NCBI GenBank assembly: GCA_947471745.1
Contig: CANJKZ010001148.1
Location: 1,065,001-1,129,000, forward strand
Length of the DNA stretch: 64,000 nt
Direction of reading: 5' to 3'
Origin: Closterium sp. Naga37s-1
Lineage: Eukaryota > Streptophyta > Zygnematophyceae > Desmidiales > Closteriaceae
Under the pieces are notes generated by a model, which did not search any database, was not told the DNA's origin, and saw only the letters and a program-made list of their open reading frames with translations. The translations under genes were made by a program, and so were the position numbers. This document shows positions 19,554 to 30,445 of this stretch, one piece after another. Positions within the stretch are counted from its first letter, which is position 1. Each line of letters opens with the position of its first letter.

Positions 19554-20722
19554 ATGGATTTTCTTGGGGGACATATGGAGGAAGCTTCGCTGTTTGATCA
19601 GGGTCGTTTTGACGGAGATTCGCGCCAAGATCCGGCTGAAAGCTTAGGCCGCGGTTTAGCCGCTTCTGCGATAGATTTTAGTGGGTTCGAAGGGATCGAA
19701 GGCTTCGATATCCTCAACACCGATACAGCTTACTACGAACCAAATTCTCTTACTGCAGCTGAAATCGTTAGCGAAGAAGGTCAGGCACGTGATGACGTCA
19801 GAACCGTACCATCTGACGTGGCAAGCCCAAATTTGTTGGTGATAGGTGACGTGGAAATCCCGTTGGTGATTCCCCCTGGATGGTCAGCTGACTCTCCCCT
19901 TAATGGATGCGACTTAGAAGCCATTTTTGACACGTCACCTTCTGACATGGATACCCTGATTGACACTACACCATCCCTAGCAGATTATTGTTCCTATCCC
20001 TCTCCACCCAATCCTCCGCTTCAGTCATTAATCCTAACTGAGCTGGAGAAAACCTTACCAGGCCCATTGTACAAAAGTATTCCTCCTGCTACAGTAGTAC
20101 CAGAGAAGCTTCCTTCCAGAATTGAGAAGCTTCCTTCCAGAGCTAAGAACCTTCCCCGAGACACGTCACCCCCTGGTAAGATTCGCAGGGGCGATCTGAC
20201 CACTCGCCTGGCATCACTAATCCGTGGGATCTCTTCCAAGCCTCGGCCGGCGGCTAGGCCCATGCCAGGCAGCCGAGCCACGCAATCAGGCTCGAACAAA
20301 GGCTTGTTATCAGGCCCAGCAAGTGGTAACTCAGGTACGGAATACAGTGAGGTTCGGGCAAACATCATGGCAGATATCGGCGTTGCACCTGACCAGATGA
20401 CCATGTGTGAAAGAGCAGCCATGGGTTCGGATGCGAGAGCAGGTCAAGGGGAAACGAGCGGGGAAGCAGAGGAGGTAGTAGTAGGAGGGGGAGGGTTACC
20501 AGCAGCTAGGGGTGTTATGCAAGGGGTGGGTGGAACAAGTACGGCGATGGAGATGGTGGGTGTGCTGCAGAGCCTGTCGTCTGGGCTTGAGCGGTTGAGG
20601 GAGCTGCAGGGGGCGATGGAGGCGCAACAAAGGCAGCAGCAACTGCTGCTGCTGCAGCAGCAGAAGATGCAGATGCAGCAGGAACAGCCGATTCAGCAGC
20701 AGATACAGTGGCAACAGCAGAC

Positions 20723-20774
<52 letters not shown>

Positions 20775-23700
20775 CAGACGCAGTGGCGGCAGCAGGCGAT
20801 ACAGCAGGAGGAGCAGCAGGGGCAAGAACACAGGAATTTGCAGCTGGTGCAGTCAATACCACCACTGCTGGGGCGATTGCGGCAGCAGCAGCCGCAGCCG
20901 CAGCAGCAGCAGCAGAAACGAGGTTCAGTCCTACCCTACCAGCATCAGGCCCAACAGGCTCAACTCGCTCACACCCCCTCTTCTCAAGAACCGTCCCTCA
21001 CCACCGCTCTCCACCTCCGCCCAAACCTTCAATTCGACTTCTCTCTCTTCGCAGACTCGTCCCTCCGACGCGTGGGCGTCCCCTCACAGCCCAGCAGGGA
21101 GGAGGAGAGGGAGCGGCGCCTGAGGCAGCACGTGCTGGCGCTAGCAGAGGCGCACGCAGTGGGGGACTGGACGCTGGTGCGGCGGTGGGGGAAGAAGGTG
21201 CGGGGGGAGGCGAGTGCGGAGGGGGATGCGGGGCAGCGCGTGGCATGGTACATGGTGCAGGCTCTGGAGGCCAGGGCGGATGGCACTGCTGCTGTCAAGT
21301 GGCGCGAGCCGATCGAGTTCCCAGTCAAGGTGGGTTGTGCTTGAGTGCATGAGCGTGCTGTGCTTGGTTGTTGGAGGGCAGGGCGGATGGCACTGCTGCT
21401 GTCAAATGGCGAGCACACATTGAGTTCCCAGTCAAGTTGAGAAGGTGGGGTGTTGGTGTGAGGGGAGAGGCGAGTGGGGGGGTGAGGAGGGGTTGGGGTG
21501 GGGGCAGCGCGTGGCATGGTACATGCTGCAGGCTCTGGAGGCGAGGGCGGACGGCACTGCTGCTGTCAAGTGGCGCGTGCCGATCGAGTTTCCAGTCAAG
21601 GTGGGGTGGTTTGGTTTCTCTGGAACTGGCTTGTGGTGTCACTTGTGGCACCTCATAACGCCTTCCTGCCGCTCTCCACCACTCTTGTCCTCCCACAGTC
21701 TGTAGCAGATGTGATGGCAGCAGTGGGGCACTTTCACTGATGAGACCGACATTGTGTGAATCAACTTCCAAATTCCTTGAAAACACATCCTTATCCCTCT
21801 CCGCCGCTCTTTACCACACACAGCCTCATGAGACCAACATAGTGTGGATCAGCTGGCTCCTCATAACACCTTCGTACTGCTCTCCACCGCTCTGTACCTC
21901 CCACAGTCTGCAGCAGATGTGATGGCGGCAGTGGGGCACTCGCACGAGACCGACATCGCGTATACCAACTTCGCCTTTGCTACTCTCCTCCACGAAATAC
22001 CTCGTGTTCTGTGCACCACTGCCACACACACACCACCGCTAGCAACACCAGCTGCAGCGGCAACAGCAGCGGCAGCACCAACTTCGAAAGCAGCAGCAGC
22101 AGCAGGAGCACCAGCTTCACCTGCCCCACCCCCACGCCGCATTCACCTGGTAGTGTTTGGCATGATCGGTGCACCTCAGTGGGCCTCTCTCCTCTGCCGC
22201 ATCGCCACTGCCTGTGGCTTCCCTGCTGCTGCCGCTGCTGCTGGTGCTGCTTCTGCTTCTGCTGCCGCGTCTCCTCCTATTGAAAATACCGCCATGATCG
22301 CGGTTAACCCACAAACTAGTTCCACAGTGGGTGACCCTGCCAGCAACAGCAGCAGTAGTGGCACGTGCTGTATGTGCGTTGAAAGACAGAGAAGCACTGT
22401 GAACAGCAGGAGTGGCAGCAGCAGGAGCAGCGCTAGGGGCAGTGGCAGTGGCAGTAGCAGCAGTAATGGTGGAGGGCATGTAGGTGCAGGCACATGCAGC
22501 GGGTGTGGCCTTTCGGAGTCTGCTGCTGCTTTGACTGCCGGTGCGCATGCAGTGCTGTTTGCAGGGCTGGAAAGGGAAGCTGCAGAGAAGGGGGGCACCG
22601 CACAGCACCACCACCACCAGCAACAGCATCATCACCAGCAGCAGCAGCAGCAGCAGCAGCACCACCACCACCACCCCCACCCGCCCTTGCCCCCGCCGCT
22701 CTCCATCCGCGTGACAGGTATCAATGGCGGCACGGTCCACCTCGATTCCACCTTCAGCGCCTCCACCTTCGGCCACCAGTTCTTCAGGCAGCTCGCAAAA
22801 GTTTTGGGGCTGCCCGTGACGTTTGAGATGGTGGATGTGCCTCTGGAGTCACTCCATCCGGGCATGGTGAAGGTTCAGCCGGGGGAGGAGGTGGTGGTGA
22901 TCTCCCTCTGGACGCTCATGCTCTTTCCAGATGATTCCGTTCTCAGACACAACCCACGAGATGCCGTGCTCAAGGTGAGCTGGTTTTCTCTAAGCTATCA
23001 TGCTGAAATGTGGGTGGGTCGGAAGGGAAAGTGGGGAGGACGTGGTGGTGTGCTCCCTCTGGTCGCTCATGCTCTTCCCAGATGACTCTGGGTTGAGACA
23101 CAACCCACAAGCTGTGGTGCTCAAGGTGAGATGCGGTACCAAGGGTAAAGGTGAGACTGAAGTTGGCTAGCCAGCAGGGAGGAGGGGGGGGAGGAGGCGG
23201 TGGTATGCTCCCTCTGGTCGCTCATGCTCTTCCCAGATGACTCTGGGCTGAGGCACAACCCACGAGATGCCGTCCTCAATAGTAAGATCTGGGCTGAATG
23301 GTGATCTCTCATGCTCAAGGTGAGATGAGATGCTGATGGTGAGATGAGATGCTGATGGTGAGATGAGATGCTGATGGTGAGATGAGATGCTGATGGTGAG
23401 ATGAGATGCTGATGGTGAGATGAGATGCTGATGGTGAGATGAGATGCTGATGGTGAGATGAGATGCTGATGGTGAGATGAGATGCTGATGGTGAGATGAG
23501 ATGCTGATGGTGAGATGAGATGTGGTGTTCACCACTTTTCCTCCAAAATCTTCTCTTCCCTGTGATGATACTTCTGTTCTGAGACGTCTCAAAACAGATT
23601 GCGCACCCCACATGCCCTTCCCTACCCTTCCAACCCCTCCTTGCCTTCCATCTCAACCCCTAAAACCGCTCCAAACCCCTCCAGTGGATCCAGGCACTCA

Positions 23701-24122
23701 AGCCCCGCCTGGTGCTCCTAGCAGAGGTAGACGCGGCCCTCAACGGCCCCTTCTTCCTCGCCCGCGTGCGCGAAACCTTCCGATCCATGCTTGCTTTCAT
23801 CTCAGCCGTCCATGCCACCATGCCCGATTCCGCGATCTCGCCCGTCCGTTTCATCTGGGAGACGCTGCTGTTCCGTGAGCTCATCAACTGCGTCGGATGC
23901 GAGGGGATCCAACGGCTGATACGCGCCGAGAGGCTGGAGCAGTGGCAGGAGCGGATGGGGAGGTTAGGGTTTGAGGAGGTGGGGCTGGGGAGGGAGGCAT
24001 TGGCTGCTATGAGGGAGACAACGGAGGGGAGGGATGGGAGATTTGAAGTGGTGTCGGTGGGGGGTGCTGCGAGGCTCATGTGGAAAGGGCAGCCGGTGCT
24101 GGCTGTGTCTGATTGGAGGTGA
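19554..24122 (+). CDS. GRAS-family transcriptional regulator (3 exons)
   Basis: Exons 19554-21329, 21907-22974 and 23685-24122, all phase 0, 1093 aa. The N-terminus (about 500 aa) is acidic and Ser/Pro-rich, then strongly Gln-rich (CAG/CAA runs at 20640-20930). The GRAS domain starts with LHRI-type sequence (VLALAEAHAVGDW ... QRVAWYMVQALEARADG) at the end of exon 1. Exon 2 holds the VHIID-position motif IHLVVFGMIGAPQW, in which the usual Asp is lost, then LSIRVTGING. It also carries long Ala, His and Gln inserts. Exon 3 holds ERLEQWQERMGRLGFEEV and the terminal SAW-type ending PVLAVSDWR. GRAS proteins act in the nucleus as transcriptional co-regulators. I cannot assign a subfamily. Introns contain decayed exon-edge copies. 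Confidence 0.85.
21330..21740 (+). repeat. Exon-edge copies in GRAS intron 1
   Basis: The 3' edge of exon 1 (ALEARADGTAAVKW...IEFPVK|GT) recurs at about 21378-21438 and 21525-21600. The 5' edge of exon 2 (CCCACAG|TCTG.AGCAGATGTG) has a decoy at about 21697-21740 that shifts frame. The real edge is at 21907. Confidence 0.8.
22975..23290 (+). repeat. Exon-edge copies in GRAS intron 2
   Basis: Two copies of the exon 2 end (SLWSLMLFPDDSGLRHNP..) lie at about 23035-23126 and 23188-23282. The first keeps CTCAAG|GTGAG; the second has lost it. Confidence 0.8.
23316..23525 (+). repeat. 18-bp minisatellite seeded by a splice donor
   Basis: About 11-12 perfect units of GTGAGATGAGATGCTGAT. The first unit follows GCTCAAG, so the array continues directly from a copy of the exon 2 donor CTCAAG|GTGAGATG. 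Confidence 0.85.
23573..23596. other. Intronic palindrome
   Basis: Inverted repeat centred on GACGTC (TGAGACGTCTCA core, arms extending to CTGTT/AACAG with one mismatch), about 90 bp upstream of GRAS exon 3. Confidence 0.65.
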
Positions 24123-24813
24123 TTGGTGCATGTGAGGGAGGGAGGTGATGGTGCAAGCCAGGGCCGTCTCTCTTGTGGATGGCCAGGGCCAGGGTGTCAA
24201 ATGTCGGCTGAGCTAAATGTCGGCTATGCTTGAAATCAGTGAATACTGTAAAAACATCCTGCCTTTTGTTGCTGTATTTAAATTTCTTCAAATGCATTTA
24301 TTTATTCTTTGATGAGTAATTGACACACTGTTGATCACCTTCACACGTGCAGAAGTCCTTCTAGAAGAAAATATACCACTATCGTCGAACATTTGTCAAC
24401 GTTGAAACTATAATCGGTTTTTGTATCGAGTTCCTCTCGGCGAAGCAGTCCTCAGCAGCCAGAAACTATGCTTCCCGCCATTTTGCGAGAGGGTAGACTT
24501 CCTCAGGCTGGAAGGTAGTGGAAGGAAAGAGCTCTCGACTCTCGACCACTCTACTGAGGATTACCGCGTGAAGACCTATTCGCCTGACCGTGACTGTATG
24601 CCATAACGAATCACGCGATTTTATCAATGCGTGCGTGCCATTGGCCGTGTTCGCGCTCGTCCTGTAGCGGTGTAGCAGGCGAGTAGCGGAGTTTAGAAGG
24701 CATCAGTCTCACGATAAAGGATTGCGAGGAGTGCTTCTTCTTTTCTAACTGAACGATCAATTCAGCTAGCAGCTAGGCATCAAGCAATCGTAACGCGACA
24801 GGAACTTACGACG
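24123..24813. other. Intergenic region GRAS / PPP4R2
   Basis: About 690 bp of ordinary AT-richer sequence holding the GRAS 3' UTR and the presumed PPP4R2 promoter. No motif strong enough to report. Confidence 0.4.
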
Positions 24814-27800
24814 ATGGCCGTGTCGTCTCTGCCGGCCGCAGCGGCGCTTACGGCGTTTCGGAACCGGTGCGTGACGCGTCGCGATGAAATGTACATTCTT
24901 GTAATAATGTTGCGGTTACTATGTTTCGTGATATCGACTACATAGCCATGCGTGTCGCACTGACCTTACGCACTGAGCTCATTTCTGAGTCGACTCAATT
25001 CATACATAGCCATGACCTTACGCACTGAGTGCACTGAGTGTTGAACAAGGCAGTCGTGCGTAGGTGCAGTGCCAAGCCGCTCTTTAAATAACTGCTTAGA
25101 CCGAGCGAGTCACCGGGAATTTTAGTCCAAGCACTGATAAGTTTTGGAGTCAACCCCAAAAGTAGTCTCCGGATTTTCTGATTCCAGCCCTCGTGTTTCT
25201 CCGTCTCGTCACCCGTTACTTGGCAAGCCACCTGGCGACAGAGAGTTATCAGACTATCAGAACCGATTACGGAAATCCCGCATCCCGCATCAGAGCCCTT
25301 GCTCCTCCTCTCAAAGTTCCTCCTCCTTCATCTGGTCTGGTTCTTCCCCACACCCCCCCTCCCACATCCCCCCCCCTCGCTGGTTGATGTGTAGGCATGA
25401 CTGGGAGTCCGTGAGAGAGCTGCTGGGGTTCACAATCTCTCAGGTATAGCTACAGGGACAATATCTGCAGCACGTGACTGTCACATCACACTGCATTACA
25501 TCGTGCTATTACATCATTTTACACGTTGTGGTTTCAATCAAGTACATCGTTCACCAGAAACGGATTGCAGTGCACACGTTTAAATGCGTCATCTGCAAAT
25601 TCTGTTTGTTCTTCGAACCAGGTACTGCAGGGGTGTGGTGTGGAGGACGGTGTGAAACGGAGGGGGAAAAGGAGGGCGGAAAGGTGTATATCACGGGAGC
25701 TGGTGGCACTGCCTGTCTTAAACAGTGTTGTGCCACTGAAAGCGTCTTACCTCCCCTCACTATCTCTAATGTATCTCCACTCTCTCCCAATCTCCCCTGC
25801 CACTTGCCAGGTCCTCAAGTATAGGACAGAGCGCGTGGCAGGGGTGGGTGGGTCCCCCTCGCCCACTAGACACCACAATGTGTGCCCCTCCGCAATGCTA
25901 GAAGGACCCTCCTTGCTGGCCTCGCCCCTCCCATGTCCCCCTGCCGCCCCTCAGGTCCTGGAGGAGTACGAGACAGAGTGCGTGGCAGGGGTGGTTCCGC
26001 CTCGCTCTGTAAAGCTCGTGGCATGCATGATTCAGGCTAGAGATCTCCTCCCTGTCGTTGTGTTGCCCCTCCCACCCTCCACCTGCCACCCGGCAGGTCC
26101 TGGAGGAGTACGAGACAGAGCGCGTGGCAGGGGTGGGTCCGCCTCTTGTGTCATTCATTCCTCAGGTCCACCCCACTTGCCACCCCTCAGGTCCTGGAGG
26201 AGTATGAGACAGAGCGTGTGGCAGGGGTGGGCTTGCCTCTTGTATCTTGCTTCTGACGGGCATCATTCCTGCCACCCACCCTCCCCTCCCACCCCCCACC
26301 TGCCACCTGTCAGGTGCTGGAGGAGTATGAGACAGAGCGCGTGGCAGGGGTGGGCTTGCCTCTTGTATCTTGCTTCTGACGGGCATCATTCCTGCCACCC
26401 ACCCTCCCCTCCCACCCCCCACCTGCCACCTGTCAGGTGCTGGAGGAGTATGAGACAGAGCGCGTGGCAGGGGTGGGTCCTCCTCGCCCGCTGCCATCAG
26501 GGGAGACGTTTGCCGAGCTGAGCGAACGCATTCTCTCCTGTGAGTGTGCGCTTCCCTCAATGAGTGCTGCTAGCTATGCATGTCAGGGGTGGGTACTTGA
26601 CTGCCAGCTATCAGGGCTGCTAGATATGCTGCTCGAGGCCCGCTGCCGTCAGGGGAGACGTTTGCGGAGCTGAGTGAACGCATTCTATCATGTACGTGTG
26701 TGCTTCCCGTGTTGACTGCTAGCCAGGGGTGGGTACTTGACTGCTAACCCCCTGCCGTCGGGGGAGACATTTGCGGAGCTGAGTGAACGCATCCTCTCAT
26801 GTGAGTGTGCCCAGCCCACTCTCCTTGTGCGCCCACTCTCCTTGTGCGCCCACTCTCCTTGTGCGCCCACTCTCCTTGTGCGCCCACTCTCATAGTACAC
26901 ACAAGCTTGTGACATGGTTCTACTATGCATGCACATGGCCTGCTATGATGAGGGATTTGTCTTGTCTCACTCTCCCCTTACCCCCATTTCTCCGCCAACT
27001 TCGTGAGCACAGACCTGGATGCAGTTTATAAAGACAGAGAGGAGGTGCCCTTCTTCTCTGCTTCATCTGTCGTCCCTCTCTGCCTCACTCCTGCATGCAT
27101 CCCTCTCCCTTCCTCTCTCCCTTCTCCCCTCTCTCACCATAAATCCACTGCTCCCTGCCCTCCTCTCTCCTCCTTAACCCCCCTCTTCCCCCCTCTCCCC
27201 TCTCTCCCTCTCCCTCCTCCATGCATTTCGTCCGTCCCCACAGACGGACATTGACACGTTTGCAGACGGGTCTGTGTATTTGCACCCTTCACCATTCAGC
27301 GCATCTGTGTGTTTGCCCCCCCCTCTCTCCCCTCTCTCTCTCCCCCCTCCATGCCTTTCGTCCATCCCCACAGGCAGAACTTGACACGTTAGCAGACGGG
27401 TCTGTGTATTTGTGCCTTTCACCATTCAGCGCATCTCTGTGTTTGCCCCCCTCCCCCCACACTCTCTGCTTCGCTCTCCCTTGCTCCCCCCCACTCCTTT
27501 ACCACAGACCTTGAGGCATTCACAGACGGGCCACCCTTCACCATCCAGCGCATTTGCGAGGTTTGTATCTGTACAGAGTCAGAGTGAGACGTTTGTGCTT
27601 GTATCAGGTCAGCTTGTGAGAGGTGTGTGCTTCTATTATTCAGTCAGCTTGTGGAGGGTGTGTGCTTGTACCGTGTCAGCTTGTAAAAGATGGGCTTGTA
27701 TAATCACCAGTCCTTGCTCCTGCTCCATTTTCACCTACCGTTTCTCCTCCTGCTGCGAATTCACCTGATTTTTTCTCCTGCTGTGAATTCACCTGATTTT

Positions 27801-29293
27801 TTCTCCTGCTGCGAATTCACCTGCTTTTCCTCCTGGCTGTCTCCCAGGTGCTTCTCAACCCCCGAGCCACCTACACCAATCTGAACCGCGTTGCCTTTGC
27901 TCTCGAGAAGGTCCGTCTGACTCCTCCCTTCCATTATTCTCTCCCACCCTCCCCACCCACCCTTCCCACCCACCCTCTTTACCCAATTTCCACCCAATGT
28001 TTCCAATGCCTTTCCACTCCCCGTTTTCTATCCCTCCTCCTACCATTCTCCCAGTCTCTCCTTTTATTCGCCTACCTCTGCTGTCCTGCCAATTGCGTTG
28101 GGCTTTTTCCTCCCTCTCTTCCTCACCCCCTCTCCCTCTCTCCCTCCCCCTTTCCCTCTTCCCTTCCCCCAACCTCCCCCCTGCAGCTGCTCCTGGTGAC
28201 CTCCTCCGCCCCACCCCCCACAGCCCCGTTCCCCGCCCTCCCCCTCCCCCCCTCCCATCTCCACCGCCTCTACCGCACCTCCCCTTCCTCCTCCTCCCCA
28301 TCCTCCCTCCCTCCTCCCTCCCAAACCTCCCCACCACCCTCAAAACCCCAGCTTCCCAACCAGGGAGGCAGGGCGAGGCAAGAGGGGGGAGCAGCAGGAC
28401 AGGCGGGAGAGGGTGGGGAGGGGGGTGGAGGGAAGGGGGATGAGGAGGAGGGAGGGGAGGGGGGAAATGCAGCAATGGAGACAGATGAGAGGGGGGGTGG
28501 AAGGCCAGGTTCCCCGGACATCGCCCCGCACTCGCCTGAGTTTGCAGGGTTCTTTCGAGAAGTGGTGGTGGAGGAAGCAGCCATGGAACTGGGTGGGGGC
28601 GGTGGGGGTGGTGGGGCAGGTGTTGGGGCGGGTGGTGGGGCGGGTGTTGGGACGGCGGAGGGCGGGGCTAGGAGCAGCGGGGGGGCTCGGGATGAGGGGG
28701 TGGGTAGTGGCTCTGCTGGTGGTGGGAGCGGCGGTGGGAGTGGCTGTGGGAGTGGCGGTGGCGAGGGAATCGGTGGGGGCGATGCGGGCAGCAGGGGGAG
28801 AGGAGCGAGTGGTAGTGATGGTAGGGAGGGTAGGGTGGGAGTGGGGAGGATGGATGAGGGAAAGGAGGAGGATGGGGAGAAGGAGGAGAGGGGTGGGTCT
28901 GGAAAGGGTGCTGGGGAGAAAGGCGAGGGTGGGAGTGAGAGAGTGAGGGAGGGAGGGGAGGAGGAGATGGAGGAGGAGGAGGAGGCGAGTAAGTGGCTGG
29001 TGGATAACCCCCCTCCTGTTGCCTTTGGACCCGTGTCTCCCACGAGGGAGGAAAGCAGGGAGGGGAGGAGAGAGGAGGGAAGGGAGGAAGAGAAGGGGGA
29101 GGAGGAGATGAAGGGGGAAGGAGGGGGTGACATGAAGGTGGAAAGAGGGGGTGATATTCGAGTGGAGTGTGAGGAGAAGGCAGTAGAGGGGGAGGAGGAT
29201 GGGGATGGTGGGAGTGCGGAAGGAGAGGACTTGGCGGGACAAGGGCAGGGAAAGGAGGGAGGGGAGGGTGAGCAGATGAGTGTAGATGGATGA
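24814..29293 (+). CDS. PPP4R2: PPP4R2-like regulatory subunit of protein phosphatase 4 (6 exons)
   Basis: Exons 24814-24866, 25395-25443, 26437-26539, 27508-27560, 27848-27910 and 28187-29293. Phases match at every junction; 475 aa. The conserved R2 core is spread over exons 2-6: WESVRELLGFTISQ, PSGETFAELSERILSYLEAF, DGPPFTIQRICE, then VLLNPRATYTNLNRVAFALEK and LLLVTSS. The order PPFTIQRxCExLxxPRxxYxxxxxxxxALEKxLLVTS matches PPP4R2. The remaining 360 or so residues are low-complexity, Gly/Glu-rich and acidic, as in other R2 subunits. In the family, R2 binds the PP4 catalytic subunit with R3 and targets it to DNA-repair and centrosomal substrates. Introns 2-4 are packed with exon-edge copies. 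Confidence 0.85.
24985..24996. other. Intronic palindrome TGAGTCGACTCA
   Basis: Perfect 12-bp palindrome in PPP4R2 intron 1, weaker member of the TTTTGAG-centred family. Confidence 0.5.
25812..26800 (+). repeat. Array of PPP4R2 exon-3 edges
   Basis: Acceptor-edge copies CAG|GTSCTGGAGGAGTA (VLEEYETERVAGVG) start near 25812, 25957, 26098, 26193, 26314 and 26437. The last two sit in a 123-bp perfect duplication. Donor-edge copies (PLPSGETFAELSERILS + GTGAGT or similar) follow the functional exon near 26637-26691 and 26748-26800. Variation in the VLEEYETER part is mostly synonymous. Confidence 0.8.
26815..26895 (+). repeat. 17-bp tandem repeat
   Basis: Five units of CACTCTCCTTGTGCGCC in PPP4R2 intron 3, directly after a donor-edge copy. 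Confidence 0.8.
27008..27560 (+). repeat. Array of PPP4R2 exon-4 edges
   Basis: Copies of the exon DLEAFTDGPPFTIQRICE start near 27008 (decayed), 27249, 27371 and 27508 (functional). The middle two keep CACAG acceptors and the CACCATTCAGCGCAT core but carry changes that replace PPFTIQR. Confidence 0.75.
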
Positions 29294-29448
29294 GTGTGGA
29301 TGGGGAGGACAATGGGGAAAGGGATGGTGCAGTCTGAATCTAGCAGATGCCACACATGGGATAGCTCAATCAAACATACTGAAAGCTACCCGCATATGAA
29401 CATTACATCCATGTTATAAGGATTATACTACGCTTGAGATTTGCATGT
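29294..29448. other. Short intergenic region
   Basis: Presumed PPP4R2 3' UTR and spacer ahead of the retrogene insertion. Nothing else seen. Confidence 0.4.
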
Positions 29449-30445
29449 GGTGTGTTTCCAGGGTTTTTTTTTTTTTTTTTTTTTTTTTTTGAATGTATAC
29501 ACCGACAAGGCAAGCATATACAGACAAAGACGGTCGTAACCGTGCGTGAGGAGTGGGACCTTTGCCTCCAGAAGAGATTCTTAGGGCCTAGTGGGCCTGG
29601 CCCTCTGCGCCGACCACAGAGCTGGAAATGTACGGAGCGAAGCCTGAAGCTTGAATCTCTGTCATCAATCATCATTTCATCGTCCGAATCGTCATCAATG
29701 AAACCATACCACTGGCTGATGAGCCAGATCCAAAGCCTGATGCGTTGACATTGGCCGTAGCAGCAGCATTGTCAGACGTGACGGAAGAATTGTGAACATT
29801 GTTAACACCATCTCCACCCGTTTGTTGAACAACCACAGGAGGAGCAGGAGGAGCCAGTGGGTCAGTCGCAGGCTTAAAGCGCTGACCCTTGGGAAGGACT
29901 GCAACATCCGCCGGGTGCGACATAGTGCGATGATGAAAGCCAGGCAGAGGAGCAGCGTGCAGAGCACGCTCGATGACTGAAAGATGATGAAATGCCTGCT
30001 GACTGAGCACTCCATTGTGTAGTAACCAGAAATTGTCAGGCTCCAAGATTTCTTGCTGCTGATGATCTGTTCCCGAGGTTTCAACCTTGAAACTTTCTTT
30101 CTTAATAACCGAGGTAGCAACAGTGAAGCCATCAAAAGGTGTATGTTGTGCACCATGGTTAGAAACCAGACTTAAGCACGACCCCGGGAATGCCTGACAG
30201 ACGTTGTGCAATGTCGCCTTGTAACTGGAGAAACCTAGGTCAGCTGAAATGACCGGTATTCCATTGTTAGTGTTAAAAGCGATACTGGGAACAACAACAG
30301 ACGTATGCGATGAGCATTGTAGCGAGAATGTTGACTTAGTCAAGCTCGGCAGAATCCATGGCCGCCTGATGGCGGAGAAGGCGGAGAGCATGGCGTTCGT
30401 GGTGGTTTCGTGAGGAGGTGCTTCTTTCGTACGGTGTGTTTCCAG
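29449..30445 (-). mobile_element. Processed retrogene insertion with poly(A) and 13-bp TSDs
   Basis: The repeat GGTGTGTTTCCAG stands at 29449-29461 and 30433-30445. Between them, read on the minus strand, are a 41-nt leader, an intronless ORF, about 180 nt of trailer and a run of 27 A (plus-strand T at 29464-29490). Poly(A) next to a perfect target duplication is the signature of LINE-mediated mRNA retroposition. Confidence 0.85.
29672..30391 (-). CDS. Unrecognised 239-aa protein encoded by the retrogene
   Basis: Uninterrupted single-exon ORF. The N-terminus (MLSAFSAIRRPWILPSLTKS) is basic and hydroxylated, like a mitochondrial or plastid presequence. The middle contains FDGFTVATSVIKKESFKVET and LPGFHHRTMSHPADVAVLPK; the C-terminus is Asn/Ser/Gly-rich. 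I do not recognise the family. Just before the stop, another frame continues as YGFIDDDSDDEMMIDD, an acidic tail of the sort that often ends such proteins. The present stop may therefore come from a one-base change relative to the source gene. With no introns and an inserted context, expression depends on a local promoter. Confidence 0.6.
   Translation of the reverse strand: MLSAFSAIRRPWILPSLTKSTFSLQCSSHTSVVVPSIAFNTNNGIPVISADLGFSSYKATLHNVCQAFPGSCLSLVSNHGAQHTPFDGFTVATSVIKKESFKVETSGTDHQQQEILEPDNFWLLHNGVLSQQAFHHLSVIERALHAAPLPGFHHRTMSHPADVAVLPKGQRFKPATDPLAPPAPPVVVQQTGGDGVNNVHNSSVTSDNAAATANVNASGFGSGSSASGMVSLMTIRTMK

Noticed and set aside
20496..20865. Leu-rich and Ala-rich ORFs across the GRAS Gln tract
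   Set aside because: CAG repeats read in other frames and on the other strand give poly-Leu and poly-Ala; the GRAS frame is fixed by the domain on both sides.
28270..29373. Long minus-strand Pro/Ser-rich ORFs opposite PPP4R2 exon 6
   Set aside because: They mirror the low-complexity Gly/Glu coding strand; the plus frame continues the conserved PPP4R2 core through a good acceptor.
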